From JAHQVI01 sp963749875 (GTDB lineage Bacteria > Pseudomonadota > Alphaproteobacteria > Rhizobiales > Rhodomicrobiaceae), in NCBI GenBank assembly GCA_963749875.1, contig CAVVOX010000004.1:868001-932000 (forward strand): a stretch of 64,000 nucleotides of DNA, in the 5' to 3' direction. The position numbers were made by a program, and so were the translations under genes. Of the stretch, positions 16,708 through 24,771 are shown one piece after another. Position 1 is the stretch's first letter; each line of letters opens with the position of its first letter. The notes beneath the pieces were generated by a model that saw nothing but the letters and a program-made list of their open reading frames with translations, did not search any database and was not told the DNA's origin.

Positions 16708-17100
16708 ATGCGATCGTTTTTGCTTTTTATCGGCTGGGCATCACTTGTCGGCAGCGTCTTGGATGTTGCAGTTGCCTTATTCGCCCTTTGGATCGTCGCC
16801 AATGCCGGCTGGACGGAGCCCGCCCTTAGCGTCGACACGCTGCTGCGATTGCATCTCTCGTTCATCTACTGGGTGAAACAAATCGCATTCTTCCTGCTGC
16901 CGAATGGCTTCGTCGTATGGATATTCGCCTTGCCGGCGCTCGTCCTCTTTCCGCTACAAGCGATCTTGAGCACGCTGATCGGCGCTTGGGCATTATCTGC
17001 TGCGCGACGCATGAAGAAATCTTCCAATGCAGGTAGCGCAGCCGGCGGGCCCTCGCCAGGCGAAGAGCTCGCAAAACCGGGGCGCGAGAATCTGCGATGA
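16708..17100 (+). CDS. Small integral membrane protein, unknown
   Basis: A protein of 130 residues from ATG 16708. Three hydrophobic stretches are visible: FLLFIGWASLVGSVLDVAVA with ALFALWIVANAGW, IAFFLLPNGFVVWIFALPAL, and LVLFPLQAILSTLIGAWAL. A hydrophilic C-terminal tail rich in Gly, Pro and Lys follows. It resembles no family I can name. It sits in the accessory island with no obvious partner. Consistent coding composition makes it plausible. Confidence 0.5.
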   Translation: MRSFLLFIGWASLVGSVLDVAVALFALWIVANAGWTEPALSVDTLLRLHLSFIYWVKQIAFFLLPNGFVVWIFALPALVLFPLQAILSTLIGAWALSAARRMKKSSNAGSAAGGPSPGEELAKPGRENLR

Positions 17101-17238
17101 CCATCTCCGTCGAGGTCTGGTACGTTGTTCCGTCGGCGCTCCATCAGCCGGCGCCATAGCTGCTGATGAGATTATCAAGTACGTTGGCAATCGCGTCGAA
17201 CGCGGATGATAATTTGGACTGTCACTGGGGGTGAGCTG

Positions 17239-17695
17239 ATGCGTTCGTGGTTGCCTGCTACGTTGCTGATATTCCTGCTACTGGGGTGCGACGACGCAGA
17301 GCGCGCTGCCGAGCAAAAACGCGAGCAGGCTGCACGGATAGAGCGCGAAAAGGAGCTGCGCATCATGTCCGACGCATCAAGCGCCGCATCGGTTCTTGAA
17401 AGCCGAACTCGACGAATGGATCAGCAAGCGTGATGACGCCCTATACGCTGTGGAAGAAGGCACCGTTTACGCTGTTCCCGTCGAAACGCCCTGGCTCATT
17501 AAATGCAGTGACGCAGGTCTTAGCGTATGGCTTGGCCCCTGGATGGCCGCGGAAGATTTACCGAATTGGACCATTATCGAGCGCGAACTCACCTCCATAG
17601 GATTGAATCAAGCGCAATGTGAGGAGCTCGTCGGTATCGTGAGTTGTAAGATGCATTCCGTTACGGCGAATAACCTGACACCGAAGCCGGAATGA
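17239..17695 (+). pseudogene. Lipoprotein gene apparently split by a frameshift
   Basis: ATG 17239 starts a lipoprotein signal (MRSWLPATLLIFLLLGC, lipobox LLGC) followed by a charged helix (DDAERAAEQKREQAARIEREK). That frame ends at 17433. An overlapping frame starting around 17396 (KAELDEWISKRDDALYAVEE) continues to 17695 with two cysteine pairs (IKCSDAGLSVWLGPW, QCEELVGIVSCKMH). The junction near 17390-17400 suggests one original gene of about 145 codons with a one-base shift. It could also be two genes, the second lacking a good start. No family recognised. Confidence 0.45.
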
Positions 17696-17829
17696 GCATT
17701 GGCCGTGGCTTGCTTCGGGTTGAAGCCATCGGCGATCATCGAGCGATCCGAAGAAGCCGTTGGAGTTGGTTAACGAACACCGTTATCGCGTCGTCGCGGA
17801 GAGGGGCGAGTTTGTTGTGAGGGAGGTGG

Positions 17830-18105
17830 CTAGTTAGATCCAAGCCCCCAGGCAGCTCCGGTTGGATCTAACGCGTGCAACACATCAACAAGCGTGGCCA
17901 GTTCACGAATTTTAGCATTGCCAGGAGCGTTAGCGTATCGGTCGTCGATTTGTCTGGCCAGACGTCTGAGCACCTGACCATAATCTTTGGTTTCTTCAAT
18001 TTGGCACCGGCGCGCCTCGGCGAGCGAGTAATCACCCAAGGCGCGCCTGCCTAGCTTCAGTGCGAAAGTGCGCTCGGTCACTTCGTCTCGACTCAATGTT
18101 CTCAT
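17830..18105 (-). CDS. Small hypothetical protein
   Basis: ATG 18105 (MRTLSRDEVTERTFALKLGR) gives 91 residues, mostly helical and charged: RRALGDYSLAEARRCQIEET, YGQVLRRLARQIDDRY, IRELATLVDVLHALDP. No domain recognised. It lies upstream of the broken integrase in the opposite orientation, a usual place for small element-borne regulators, but a DNA-binding motif is not evident. Confidence 0.45.
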   Translation of the reverse strand: MRTLSRDEVTERTFALKLGRRALGDYSLAEARRCQIEETKDYGQVLRRLARQIDDRYANAPGNAKIRELATLVDVLHALDPTGAAWGLGSN

Positions 18106-18215
18106 GGGCACTCTCGATCAAGCGCATGACCAGTACTCGTCTAATGTGACGAACTTGCGGAAACCCCAATTATCGGAAGCGCTTGACCGAATAGTCAGCA
18201 AGCCCCATAAATAGC

Positions 18216-18251
18216 GAGGCCGCCGGGTGCTGGTAACACCGCGACGGCCTC
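18216..18251. promoter_or_regulatory. Inverted repeat upstream of integrase
   Basis: GAGGCCGCCGGGTGC / CACCGCGACGGCCTC with a six-base loop lies 27 bases before the integrase ATG. It could be a binding or attenuation site for the integrase gene, or part of an attachment region. No further evidence. Confidence 0.4.
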
Positions 18252-18277
18252 TAACCACGAACGAGAGGTAGCTCGCC

Positions 18278-19260
18278 ATGGCTTTCGCCAACCTATCCAC
18301 ACCACCAGTGTCTTTCAACCGTCCGTTGCCGGTCCTGCAGGTCCGCGACGATATCCGCAATGCCCGCCACGCCATCGGCCTCTGGCTTGCGTCCTTCCGC
18401 TCGGAAAACACCCGCCGCGCCTACTGCCGCGAGATCGAAGCCTTCGCCGCCTTCGCCGGAGATGAGGACGTCACCGAGGCAGCCGCCGCTTTCCTCGCGC
18501 TCGACGATGGCCCGGCGCATGCCGTTGCCGACGCTTGGCGCACCGAGAAGCTCCAGCGCGGTCTCGCCCCGGCTTCGATCAACCGCTCCATGGCGGCGCT
18601 GAACTCCTTCGTCGCTTCTGCCCCGCGCCACGGATTCACGAAGCTGAGGCTCGAAGCAAAGGGCGAGAGGTCGTGCGCATATCGCGATACACGCGGCCCA
18701 GGTCTGCAAGGCGTGCAACAGATCCTCGACCTTGTCCGAAAACAGAAGCCACGCAAGGCCGCTCGGGACGAGGCAATTCTCAGGCTCGCCTTTAGCCTCG
18801 GCCTTCGCCGTGGTGAGATCGCTGAGTTGAACATCGAACATGTCGATCTTGAGGGCGAGCGGCTGTCAATCATCGGCAAGGGTCGCGCCGAGCGCGAGCT
18901 GCTAACCTTGCCGACCGAAACGAAAAAGGCGATCGAGCGGTGGCTTGCCTTGCGTCCTAATGCTGATCCCTGCGAACCGCTATTCACCCGGTTGGCATCG
19001 AGCATGCCGGAAGGGAGGATATCGGGGTCCGGCATATATCATTTGATACGCGCCCTGGGCGAGCGTGTCGGCATCAAGGCCAGGCCCATGGTCTGAGGCA
19101 CACGGCCGTCACGGAGGCCCTGAACGTCTTCTCAGGCGACTATCGCAAGGTCCGGGCATTCTCCCGCCATTCGTCGCTCGATATCATTCGCCGCTATGAT
19201 GATAACAGGGCGGACCACGGCGGGCAGGTTGCGGCGGCACTGAGTGCGATTGTGGGTTAA
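18278..19260 (+). pseudogene. Tyrosine recombinase/integrase broken by a one-base deletion
   Basis: From ATG 18278 the frame encodes a SAM-like core-binding domain (SFRSENTRRAYCREIEAFAA) and the start of the catalytic domain with the first Arg (LGLRRGEIAELNIEHVD). It stops at 19096 after KARPMV. In the next frame the sequence continues as HGLRHTAVTEAL, then FSRHSSLDIIRRYDDN with the His/Arg box and nucleophile Tyr, up to TAA at 19258. Losing one C in GGCCCATGG (about 19081-19089) explains the shift. The protein made lacks HxxR and Tyr and should be inactive. It was probably the recombinase of the surrounding island. Confidence 0.85.
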
Positions 19261-19265
19261 ATCGC

Positions 19266-19293
19266 TTGACATATGCCTTGTATGGAATAATAT
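19266..19293 (+). promoter_or_regulatory. Promoter and probable operator of the toxin-antitoxin operon
   Basis: TTGACA at 19266-19271 and TAATAT at 19288-19293 are 16 bases apart. An inverted repeat GGAAT...ATTCC (19284-19296) overlaps the -10 box and could bind the antitoxin. Transcription would start around 19300, at or next to the toxin ATG (19301), which has no ribosome site, so a leaderless mRNA is predicted. Confidence 0.7.
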
Positions 19294-19300
19294 TCCCTTC

Positions 19301-19666
19301 ATGGCATGGGACGTCGAATACACTGACCAGTTCGGCGAATGGTGGGACACGCTCGAAGAGGCCGACCACATCGCAATAACTGCCCATGTTCAGCAATTAG
19401 AGCAGCGTGGCCCTAATCTGCCGCACCCGTATTCGAGCGGTATCAAAGGCTCGCGCCATAGCCATATGCGGGAACTCCGCGTTCAGAGTGGCGGGAGACC
19501 GCTGCGCATCTTTTATGCCTTCGACCCTCGCCGCACGGCAATGCTGCTGATTGGTGGCGATAAGACGGGCGATACGAAATTTTACGAACGCATGATCCCG
19601 ATAGCGGACGGGCTCTACGACGAGCATCTCCGCGAGTTGAGTAAGGAGACCAACGATGGCCGGTAG
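19301..19666 (+). CDS. HigB/RelE-like toxin (phage-derived Gp49-like, DUF891 type)
   Basis: A protein of 121 residues from ATG 19301 (MAWDVEYTDQFGEWWDTL). The core has the Gp49/HigB pattern: HVQQLEQRGPNLPHPYSSGI, MRELRVQSGGRPLRIFYAFD and MLLIGGDKTGDTKFYERMIP. Such toxins are ribosome-dependent or free mRNA interferases. The gene overlaps the following XRE-family antitoxin by 11 bases, the usual toxin-first HigBA order. A long in-frame extension upstream to 19244 would run through the promoter and is rejected. The pair probably stabilises the island. Confidence 0.85.
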   Translation: MAWDVEYTDQFGEWWDTLEEADHIAITAHVQQLEQRGPNLPHPYSSGIKGSRHSHMRELRVQSGGRPLRIFYAFDPRRTAMLLIGGDKTGDTKFYERMIPIADGLYDEHLRELSKETNDGR

Positions 19667-20039
19667 ACATTCTTTTGCACAGCTGCGCGCCCGCATGTCG
19701 CCAGAGGCTAGGGAGCGGGCAGAGATTGAAGCCATGCGGCTCGCCAGCGAAATGGATCTGGCCGAACTGCGGCGTGCATTGAAGCTCAGCCAGGAGGAGC
19801 TGGCGCAAACGCTCCAAGTTGGCCAGGCTGCTGTGGCTAAGCTGGAGAAGCGCGCTGACATGTACGTCAGCACTTTGCGCCGCTTTATTGAAGCGATGGG
19901 TGGTGAACTGGAGATCGTTGCCAGATTTCCGGATCATCAGGTACGGATTAAGAGTTTCCGTGAACTCACGGAACATGAACCCGCAAGTCCCTGTTCAGCT
20001 GTACGGATTGAGAGAACCAAGACCCTTGAGCGTTATTGA
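19656..20039 (+). CDS. XRE-family antitoxin (HigA-like)
   Basis: A protein of 127 residues with a helix-turn-helix of the XRE type: DLAELRRALKLSQEELAQTL, QVGQAAVAKLEKRADMYVST, then LRRFIEAMGGELEIVARFPD. The N-terminus (ARMSPEARERAEIEAMRLAS) is typical of antitoxins paired with Gp49-like toxins. Expected to neutralise the toxin and repress the promoter at 19266-19293 through the GGAAT/ATTCC palindrome. The last ~30 residues (EPASPCSAVRIERTKT) look atypical, so the original C-terminus may have been altered by nearby rearrangement. Confidence 0.85.
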   Translation: MAGRHSFAQLRARMSPEARERAEIEAMRLASEMDLAELRRALKLSQEELAQTLQVGQAAVAKLEKRADMYVSTLRRFIEAMGGELEIVARFPDHQVRIKSFRELTEHEPASPCSAVRIERTKTLERY

Positions 20040-20143
20040 GGGGCTTGCGGGCCGCCGGTGCGTCTAGCCTCAGAGAAGCCGCAGGAGCCGCGAAAGCCTG
20101 AGGCAGTTTCAACCACGGAAAAATCCAGCGCGGCTCGGATGCC

Positions 20144-20374
20144 TTAAATCCGCCAGTCAGGCGCGCATCTAAAGCCAACCGAGCCGTTGAACGTAGCATC
20201 GTAAGTGCGAGCCAGCTTTTTGGCGCGTCTCTTGCCTGCCGGTTCGCTTCCATCGCGCCGCTGCAGATAGTCCTGCGGTCGTTGCCGTTGATCCCGCTCG
20301 AACTCCGCAACCGCGCTTTCGATCAGCGTGACCAGCTCCACAAGCGAACGGCTCATCTTGCCGGCACTCAGCAT
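20144..20374 (-). CDS. Small hypothetical protein next to IS1595-type element
   Basis: ATG 20374 has a strong GGAGGT four bases upstream and gives 76 residues (MLSAGKMSRSLVELVTLIES...). The first half is helical and acidic (AVAEFERDQRQRPQDYLQRR); the second is basic (KRRAKKLARTYDATFNGSVG). No domain recognised. The IS1595-type element inserted 38 bases upstream of the start, so its native promoter may have been displaced. Confidence 0.45.
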   Translation of the reverse strand: MLSAGKMSRSLVELVTLIESAVAEFERDQRQRPQDYLQRRDGSEPAGKRRAKKLARTYDATFNGSVGFRCAPDWRI

Positions 20375-20412
20375 CAGACCTCCTTCGCTCACGATAATTG
20401 GACTTTACGCAA

Positions 20413-21465
20413 GGCTCTGTCCGCGTTGAGTATGTGTTTCATCCAATGGCGGCGGCCAAGCAGTGCTCGGGCGCAAGGGAAGCAGCGGATTTTTCCAGCA
20501 TTCGCCGCCAGCCGAGATAGTTGGGCAGATATTTCGTCGCCACGCCGTTGAAGCGGTTGAGCCATTTCTTGAAGCGGCTGATATAGCTATTAACGGTCTG
20601 GATGTGCAGCACCTTTTCATGCACGTGCTCGCCGTGGCTGGCGAGGATCAGCTCGTATTCGATCGCTTCTGCCTTGGCGAAAGCGATCAGCGCCGGATCG
20701 CCGTCCATGCACAGCAGCACGTCAGTGTTCGAAACTGCTCCCTTCAAAACCGCGTTGACGGCGTCCTCCGAGCGATTGTGCAACACCGCATCCAGATGAT
20801 GGCCGTAGCGGTCGCGGGCGATCAGGATCGGCGTTTGTTCGCTGGACAAGCCTGGCTTTTCAGCCTTGCCGCCGCGCTTCCTCGCCTTGCGCGGCAAGCG
20901 CCGCTCACCTTTCCGGCTTTGCAGAACGAAACATTCGTCGACCTCGACGATGCCGGTCAGCCGCTGGTCCTTAAGGTCTTTCTGCGCCTTCAAAAAACGA
21001 TGCCTCCAACGGAAGGACGTGCTCTTGTCGATCCCGGTCCGCACCGCCGCGGCGCGGACGGTCTCCGAGCCGTTGAGCGCTTCGGCGAATTTCAGCCAGC
21101 GGTCCCGCTTTCGAAGCCGGGCCAGCGGCGTGCCGGTCAGAGCGTTGAACGTCCTGGCGCAGGCCAGGCATTTGTAACGCCACAGACCCCGCGCCATACC
21201 ATGGCGATGAATGCGACGCCCCTTGCAATGCGGGCATTTCAGATCGGTCTGAAACTGGCCATCGATGAGCTTTTGCGTTTCATTTCCAGCGCTCCGCTCG
21301 CGAAGAGTATCGATCAGCTTGCGGCCCTGCGCGGGCGTGAGTTCCGCGATAAGTTCCGCTAGCCGCTGTTTGAATTTTCGGTGCTCCATGATTCGGTCTC
21401 CCTTAATGGGAACAAATCAGGAACTTGAACTGCCGTCAATCCCCATACTCAGCGCGGACAGAGCC
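20413..21465 (-). mobile_element. IS1595-family insertion sequence with 8-base target duplication
   Basis: A 1,053-base element with 22-base inverted ends, GGCTCTGTCCGCGTTGAGTA(TG) and its complement differing at one base. It is flanked on both sides by TTACGCAA (20405-20412 and 21466-21473), an 8-base target duplication as usual for IS1595. The clean duplication indicates an insertion that has not been rearranged since. Confidence 0.93.
20439..21389 (-). CDS. IS1595-family (ISXO2-type) transposase
   Basis: A protein of 316 residues. An N-terminal zinc ribbon (CPHCKGRRIHRHG...CLACARTF) is followed by a helix-turn-helix-like region (SETVRAAAVRTGIDKSTSFR) and the ISXO2-like DDE/N domain: VEVDECFVLQSRKG (first Asp), VLLCMDGDPALIAFAKAEAI (second acid) and HIQTVNSYISRFKKWLNRFN near the catalytic Asn/Glu position. 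Full length for the family and apparently intact. Confidence 0.92.
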   Translation of the reverse strand: MEHRKFKQRLAELIAELTPAQGRKLIDTLRERSAGNETQKLIDGQFQTDLKCPHCKGRRIHRHGMARGLWRYKCLACARTFNALTGTPLARLRKRDRWLKFAEALNGSETVRAAAVRTGIDKSTSFRWRHRFLKAQKDLKDQRLTGIVEVDECFVLQSRKGERRLPRKARKRGGKAEKPGLSSEQTPILIARDRYGHHLDAVLHNRSEDAVNAVLKGAVSNTDVLLCMDGDPALIAFAKAEAIEYELILASHGEHVHEKVLHIQTVNSYISRFKKWLNRFNGVATKYLPNYLGWRRMLEKSAASLAPEHCLAAAIG

Positions 21466-21559
21466 TTACGCAATGGCCCGACGCCTCATTTCTGAAGCAT
21501 CGGGCCTGTCACTCCGTGAAAGTTGCTTCAGCGACGAATCGAACTCATGGAGTAACAAT

Positions 21560-22036
21560 ATGATACACCCAATCCCGGTGGTCCTGGGACAACCCCGCCC
21601 TGGTACACCTGACAATTTCACTGGCCGTTCCCCGGTTACTATGGTTCACGTCGGGTGCGACGAAACATTGTCACCGAGACCTGGCCACTTGCCTGCACAC
21701 AATGGTAAGACTTATTCAGCCCTCATAGATACAGGTGCTGAAGGATCGGCAATTGATAAATCAATCGCCAGTGAAATCGGTGCAACGCTCAAGCATGATG
21801 GCATCATAATTCACTCTATGGGCGCCTCGCAAACGGGTGTCTCAAGATGCGACATACAGATCATATTTCCAACAGTCGGAGCCGTGTTCGCGGAGCCGTC
21901 AGCTGTTGTCGATTTTCACTCGTCTGGAAACACCTTTGACTTAATTCTTGGTCGTTCATTTCTGAACTTGTGCAGCCTTTATTTTTATCCGCGTTCGCAG
22001 ATCTATCAGCTGAACTGGATTGATGAACCGCACTAA
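21560..22036 (+). CDS. Retropepsin-like aspartic protease domain protein
   Basis: ATG 21560 follows GGAG at a fair distance and gives 158 residues. The central block YSALIDTGAEGSAIDKSIAS contains the aspartic-protease signature DTGA with hydrophobic flanks, and LILGRSFLN near the C-terminus matches the second conserved strand (hhGxxFL) of single-domain retropepsin-like proteases. Such proteins would act as dimers. The substrate is unknown. The gene lies alone between the IS1595 element and the convergent prophage genes, and its codon usage is AT-richer than the core. Confidence 0.65.
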   Translation: MIHPIPVVLGQPRPGTPDNFTGRSPVTMVHVGCDETLSPRPGHLPAHNGKTYSALIDTGAEGSAIDKSIASEIGATLKHDGIIIHSMGASQTGVSRCDIQIIFPTVGAVFAEPSAVVDFHSSGNTFDLILGRSFLNLCSLYFYPRSQIYQLNWIDEPH

Positions 22037-22158
22037 CCGAAGTCCAAAAGATCGTCACCGCGCCGAGCGAAACTGAGGAAACCTGATCAGCCTGAACCAT
22101 AGGTCCGCATCTCTTGTTCATTGCGAGCTCTCCGTCTAGTTCCTCGATTGCTGCACGA

Positions 22159-22611
22159 TTATCCCAGCGTTCCCCGGTTCCGAGATCGCCTTTGAATGAT
22201 GTCGAAACGCTGCGCACGCCGCGCCTGTTCCCGGCTTCGGCGAATGTGAGCCTCGACATCCGCGGCGATCTGCTTTTCGGCGAGTTCCGGATCGATCGGC
22301 TTCTCAGGCTTCGGTTCTGCCTTGCGCCTTGGAGGCGGCGGCGGCTGGATGCTGTCGGCGAGATCGATTGCGGCATCGAGTGTCTGCCGCAAGCCATAAG
22401 CCTTGCCTTGGCTGTCCTGGACGACGTAGCGGTTCATCATGGCGCTGAGGTTGACCGAGGCACCATTGGGGCGCGTATGCGCCTCGCCTGGCGCCAGCGA
22501 TGACGGTCGCGGCGGAGGAAAGCGTTTCCGCAGGTCGGCCTCGATCTCCGCGTCGGTCATGCTGTCGGGGAAGTTGACGACCTCGCCGTTCGAGAGTTCG
22601 ACTTCGATCAT
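22159..22611 (-). CDS. Phage-associated hypothetical protein
   Basis: A protein of 150 residues whose ATG overlaps the terminase small subunit stop by four bases (ATGA), so it is co-translated. The N-terminus IEVELSNGEVVNFPDSMTDA resembles short phage head-region proteins, with a proline-rich middle (SIQPPPPPRRKAEPKPEKP) and a charged helical C-terminus (IAADVEAHIRRSREQARR). No enzymatic motif. In intact phages the large terminase gene usually follows the small one; none is found here, so the module is incomplete. Confidence 0.6.
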   Translation of the reverse strand: MIEVELSNGEVVNFPDSMTDAEIEADLRKRFPPPRPSSLAPGEAHTRPNGASVNLSAMMNRYVVQDSQGKAYGLRQTLDAAIDLADSIQPPPPPRRKAEPKPEKPIDPELAEKQIAADVEAHIRRSREQARRAQRFDIIQRRSRNRGTLG

Positions 22612-23387
22612 TCCAGCTTCCCTGTGCCGAAGTCGTAGCGGCGCCGTTCCGGTTTCGAGCCCTCAACAGGTGGCAAGGCTGGCCCGGCATTCCCGTTCCT
22701 GGCTTCCGGCTCATCATTGTCCTGCCGGGATTGCGAGGCGAACTGTGCTGTTCGCAAGATATCCAGCACAGCACGGGCGACGTCGCGGGTACTTGCCTCT
22801 GGCGCTAAAGGCTCGCCATCCTTCCCGGTGACTTGATGCTTGTCGACAAAGAGCCCCATGATCCTGGCTAAACTGTCGAGCGAGCCTTTCTTGTCCCCGA
22901 GCTTCACCTTGACGCGCTTCACGTTGCGCGAGTTGTCTCCCCTGCCTTCGGTGTATTCATCGACGGTCATCTCGTTCAGGGCCGCCATCTGATCGCGGCT
23001 GACGTCCGTCAGATCGACATAAGCGGTCCCGTCATCTTGGACAGTCACGTAATCAGCCATGTTGGCGAAGGCCGTTCGCGTGTATTCAGCCATGATCCGG
23101 TCGACGGTGATTTGGTGCCTGGCCAGCGCATCGGCCTTGATCTGCTCAACCCTTGCCTCGACCTTGCCTCTAGCGAGCAGACGCGAAGCCTTTTCCCACA
23201 CCGTCTTATCCAGCATGTTCGAAGTATCGAAAACGCGCCGATAGGCTTCGGAAGCGATGCCGATTTCGACATACGCTTGCGCAAATCGCTCTTGCCGCAC
23301 GGTCAACTTCGGCGTTTCGCTGACCGTCTCGACGCCAAGTCCTTCGTCGCTGGCCAGGACACGTTTGTCGGCTTTGGACTTCGTCAT
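22608..23387 (-). CDS. Phage terminase small subunit
   Basis: A protein of 259 residues with the Terminase_2 pattern: LTVRQERFAQAYVEIGIASE AYRR, WEKASRLLARGKVEARVEQI and HQITVDRIMAEYTRTAFANM. An alpha/beta region (DYVTVQDDGTAYVDLTDVSR) and the conserved VKRVKVKLGDKKGSLDSLAR block follow. It recognises phage DNA and brings it to the large-subunit packaging motor. The large subunit, portal and capsid genes are absent, so this is a prophage remnant. Overlaps both neighbours by four bases. Confidence 0.88.
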   Translation of the reverse strand: MTKSKADKRVLASDEGLGVETVSETPKLTVRQERFAQAYVEIGIASEAYRRVFDTSNMLDKTVWEKASRLLARGKVEARVEQIKADALARHQITVDRIMAEYTRTAFANMADYVTVQDDGTAYVDLTDVSRDQMAALNEMTVDEYTEGRGDNSRNVKRVKVKLGDKKGSLDSLARIMGLFVDKHQVTGKDGEPLAPEASTRDVARAVLDILRTAQFASQSRQDNDEPEARNGNAGPALPPVEGSKPERRRYDFGTGKLE

Positions 23388-23566
23388 CCTGCGGCCTCCT
23401 CGGTGTCTCCGGGCCGGACATGATCTTGATGACGGCGTTCGCGGCTCATGCGGCGCATCAGCGCCTTCATCTCCTGGACAGCAAGGACATGATCGCGGAC
23501 CCGTTGCGGCTGGCTCAAGAACCAGTCGAACCGCGCGTAAATCATCGCCTGCTTCACGTCCGCCAT
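23384..23566 (-). CDS. Small phage hypothetical protein
   Basis: A protein of 60 residues (MADVKQAMIYARFDWFLSQP...), helical and charged with a basic segment (RRMSRERRHQDH). Its stop overlaps the terminase small subunit start (ATGA), indicating translational coupling. No family recognised. Confidence 0.55.
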   Translation of the reverse strand: MADVKQAMIYARFDWFLSQPQRVRDHVLAVQEMKALMRRMSRERRHQDHVRPGDTEEAAG

Positions 23567-23576
23567 CGCTTCGTCC

Positions 23577-24266
23577 TTATCTCGCCAGCACGCGGAGCAC
23601 CGCTTTTTGCTGTGACGCCGGCAGAAGATCGAACCAGTCTCGCGCCGCTTGTTCTTCCGACGCGCTCATCTTTTCGGACATCAGCCTGGTCGCATCCCGG
23701 ATCTGGCCGAGCTTGCGTGCGGCTTGCCGTCCCCATTCCTTCACCATCGCGGCGCCGACGTCCTTCTCCTTGAATTTTTCGACCACCGCGTCAGAAGCAG
23801 GCCGGGCGGTGCCGCCAGGTCTGACGGACATGAAGCGAAAGATCTGCGTTTGCACCGCGTCAGGCAAGCTGTCGAACGACTGCACCAGATCCTGCTGATC
23901 GGAATAGGAAAGCGATTCCAGCGCAGTCTCGGCCGCTTCCTGCGCGATCTTCAGATGAAGCTCGACGCCGCCGGCGCGCCGCCATTCGTCGAGAAGTTCC
24001 GGATCAAGATCGGATGGTCCTTGCTCGCGTTTGGCCAGCAGGGCTCGTTCGCGCTGTTGCGTCTCCTCGTCTTTGACATAGGCAGCGCGATTTGTTCTCC
24101 GATACTCCGCGATCCGACTGAGTTCCCGCTCGACCTCCGCTTCCGTCAGATAATCGACACTGCGCTCGAATGCGTCGGCCTCATCGCGCAGGAGGTTGAG
24201 ATCGGCCCAGCTCAGTTCGCTGGCGGCGGGCGGCGTACCCGATGCCGGGATCAGGTCATTCGACAT
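23577..24266 (-). CDS. Phage-associated hypothetical protein, helical
   Basis: A protein of 229 residues, strongly helical and acidic. Segments include LNLLRDEADAFERSVDYLTE, AEVERELSRIAEYRRTNRAA and KEWGRQAARKLGQIRDATRL, and it ends DLLPASQQKAVLRVLAR. No known domain could be assigned. It is the third gene of a compact minus-strand operon (25433 to 22159) that contains the terminase small subunit, so a role in phage morphogenesis or regulation is likely by context only. Confidence 0.55.
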   Translation of the reverse strand: MSNDLIPASGTPPAASELSWADLNLLRDEADAFERSVDYLTEAEVERELSRIAEYRRTNRAAYVKDEETQQRERALLAKREQGPSDLDPELLDEWRRAGGVELHLKIAQEAAETALESLSYSDQQDLVQSFDSLPDAVQTQIFRFMSVRPGGTARPASDAVVEKFKEKDVGAAMVKEWGRQAARKLGQIRDATRLMSEKMSASEEQAARDWFDLLPASQQKAVLRVLAR

Positions 24267-24267
24267 C

Positions 24268-24771
24268 TCAGTTCACCCTTGTCGGATACATCCGCTCGAT
24301 CGCCCGGATGGCCTGCGCTTCAGTCGAGTAGCCAACGCTGTCGACAATGACGTCGTCAGCGATGCGCTGGACGAAATACGACCCATGTCTGAAATGCACC
24401 CTGTATTTGCCGTCGCCGTAAAGCTGGTCGGCGATCGCCCGGAATGTGCCGATCTTCTCAACACAGAGGATCGCTTCGGTGTTGGTCGCATGCGCGCAAA
24501 TCGCGCGGGCATACCAGGACTCGTCATGACCAAGGACGACGATTTCGTCGAGCCTCATCAGCGCATTCGACCGGGTGGCCTGGACCTTCCGCCAGATTTT
24601 CGGGTTTCTGATATCATCGCCGACAGTGCCGCAGGGCATATGCACGATTACGCGGCGATTATGCTGTCCGGCTTCGATCCTGACATCTTCGGGCTGAACT
24701 TCCGGCGTCGGCGCCTCGACCGGTGCGACGCCGGCTTCCGGCGATGATTTCTTTGCAGCTGCTGTGGCCAT
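24268..24771 (-). CDS. Phage-associated hypothetical protein
   Basis: A protein of 167 residues whose ATG overlaps the previous stop (TAATG). After a Pro/Glu-rich N-terminus it has an alpha/beta part: VIVHMPCGTVGDDIRNPKIW, DEIVVLGHDESWYARAICAH, YRVHFRHGSYFVQRIADDVI. Function unknown. Co-transcribed with its neighbours in the prophage-remnant operon. Confidence 0.55.
   Translation of the reverse strand: MATAAAKKSSPEAGVAPVEAPTPEVQPEDVRIEAGQHNRRVIVHMPCGTVGDDIRNPKIWRKVQATRSNALMRLDEIVVLGHDESWYARAICAHATNTEAILCVEKIGTFRAIADQLYGDGKYRVHFRHGSYFVQRIADDVIVDSVGYSTEAQAIRAIERMYPTRVN

Noticed and set aside
16380..16865. 161-codon minus-strand frame
   Set aside because: Biased composition without domain; opposite to a better-supported membrane protein and small frame.
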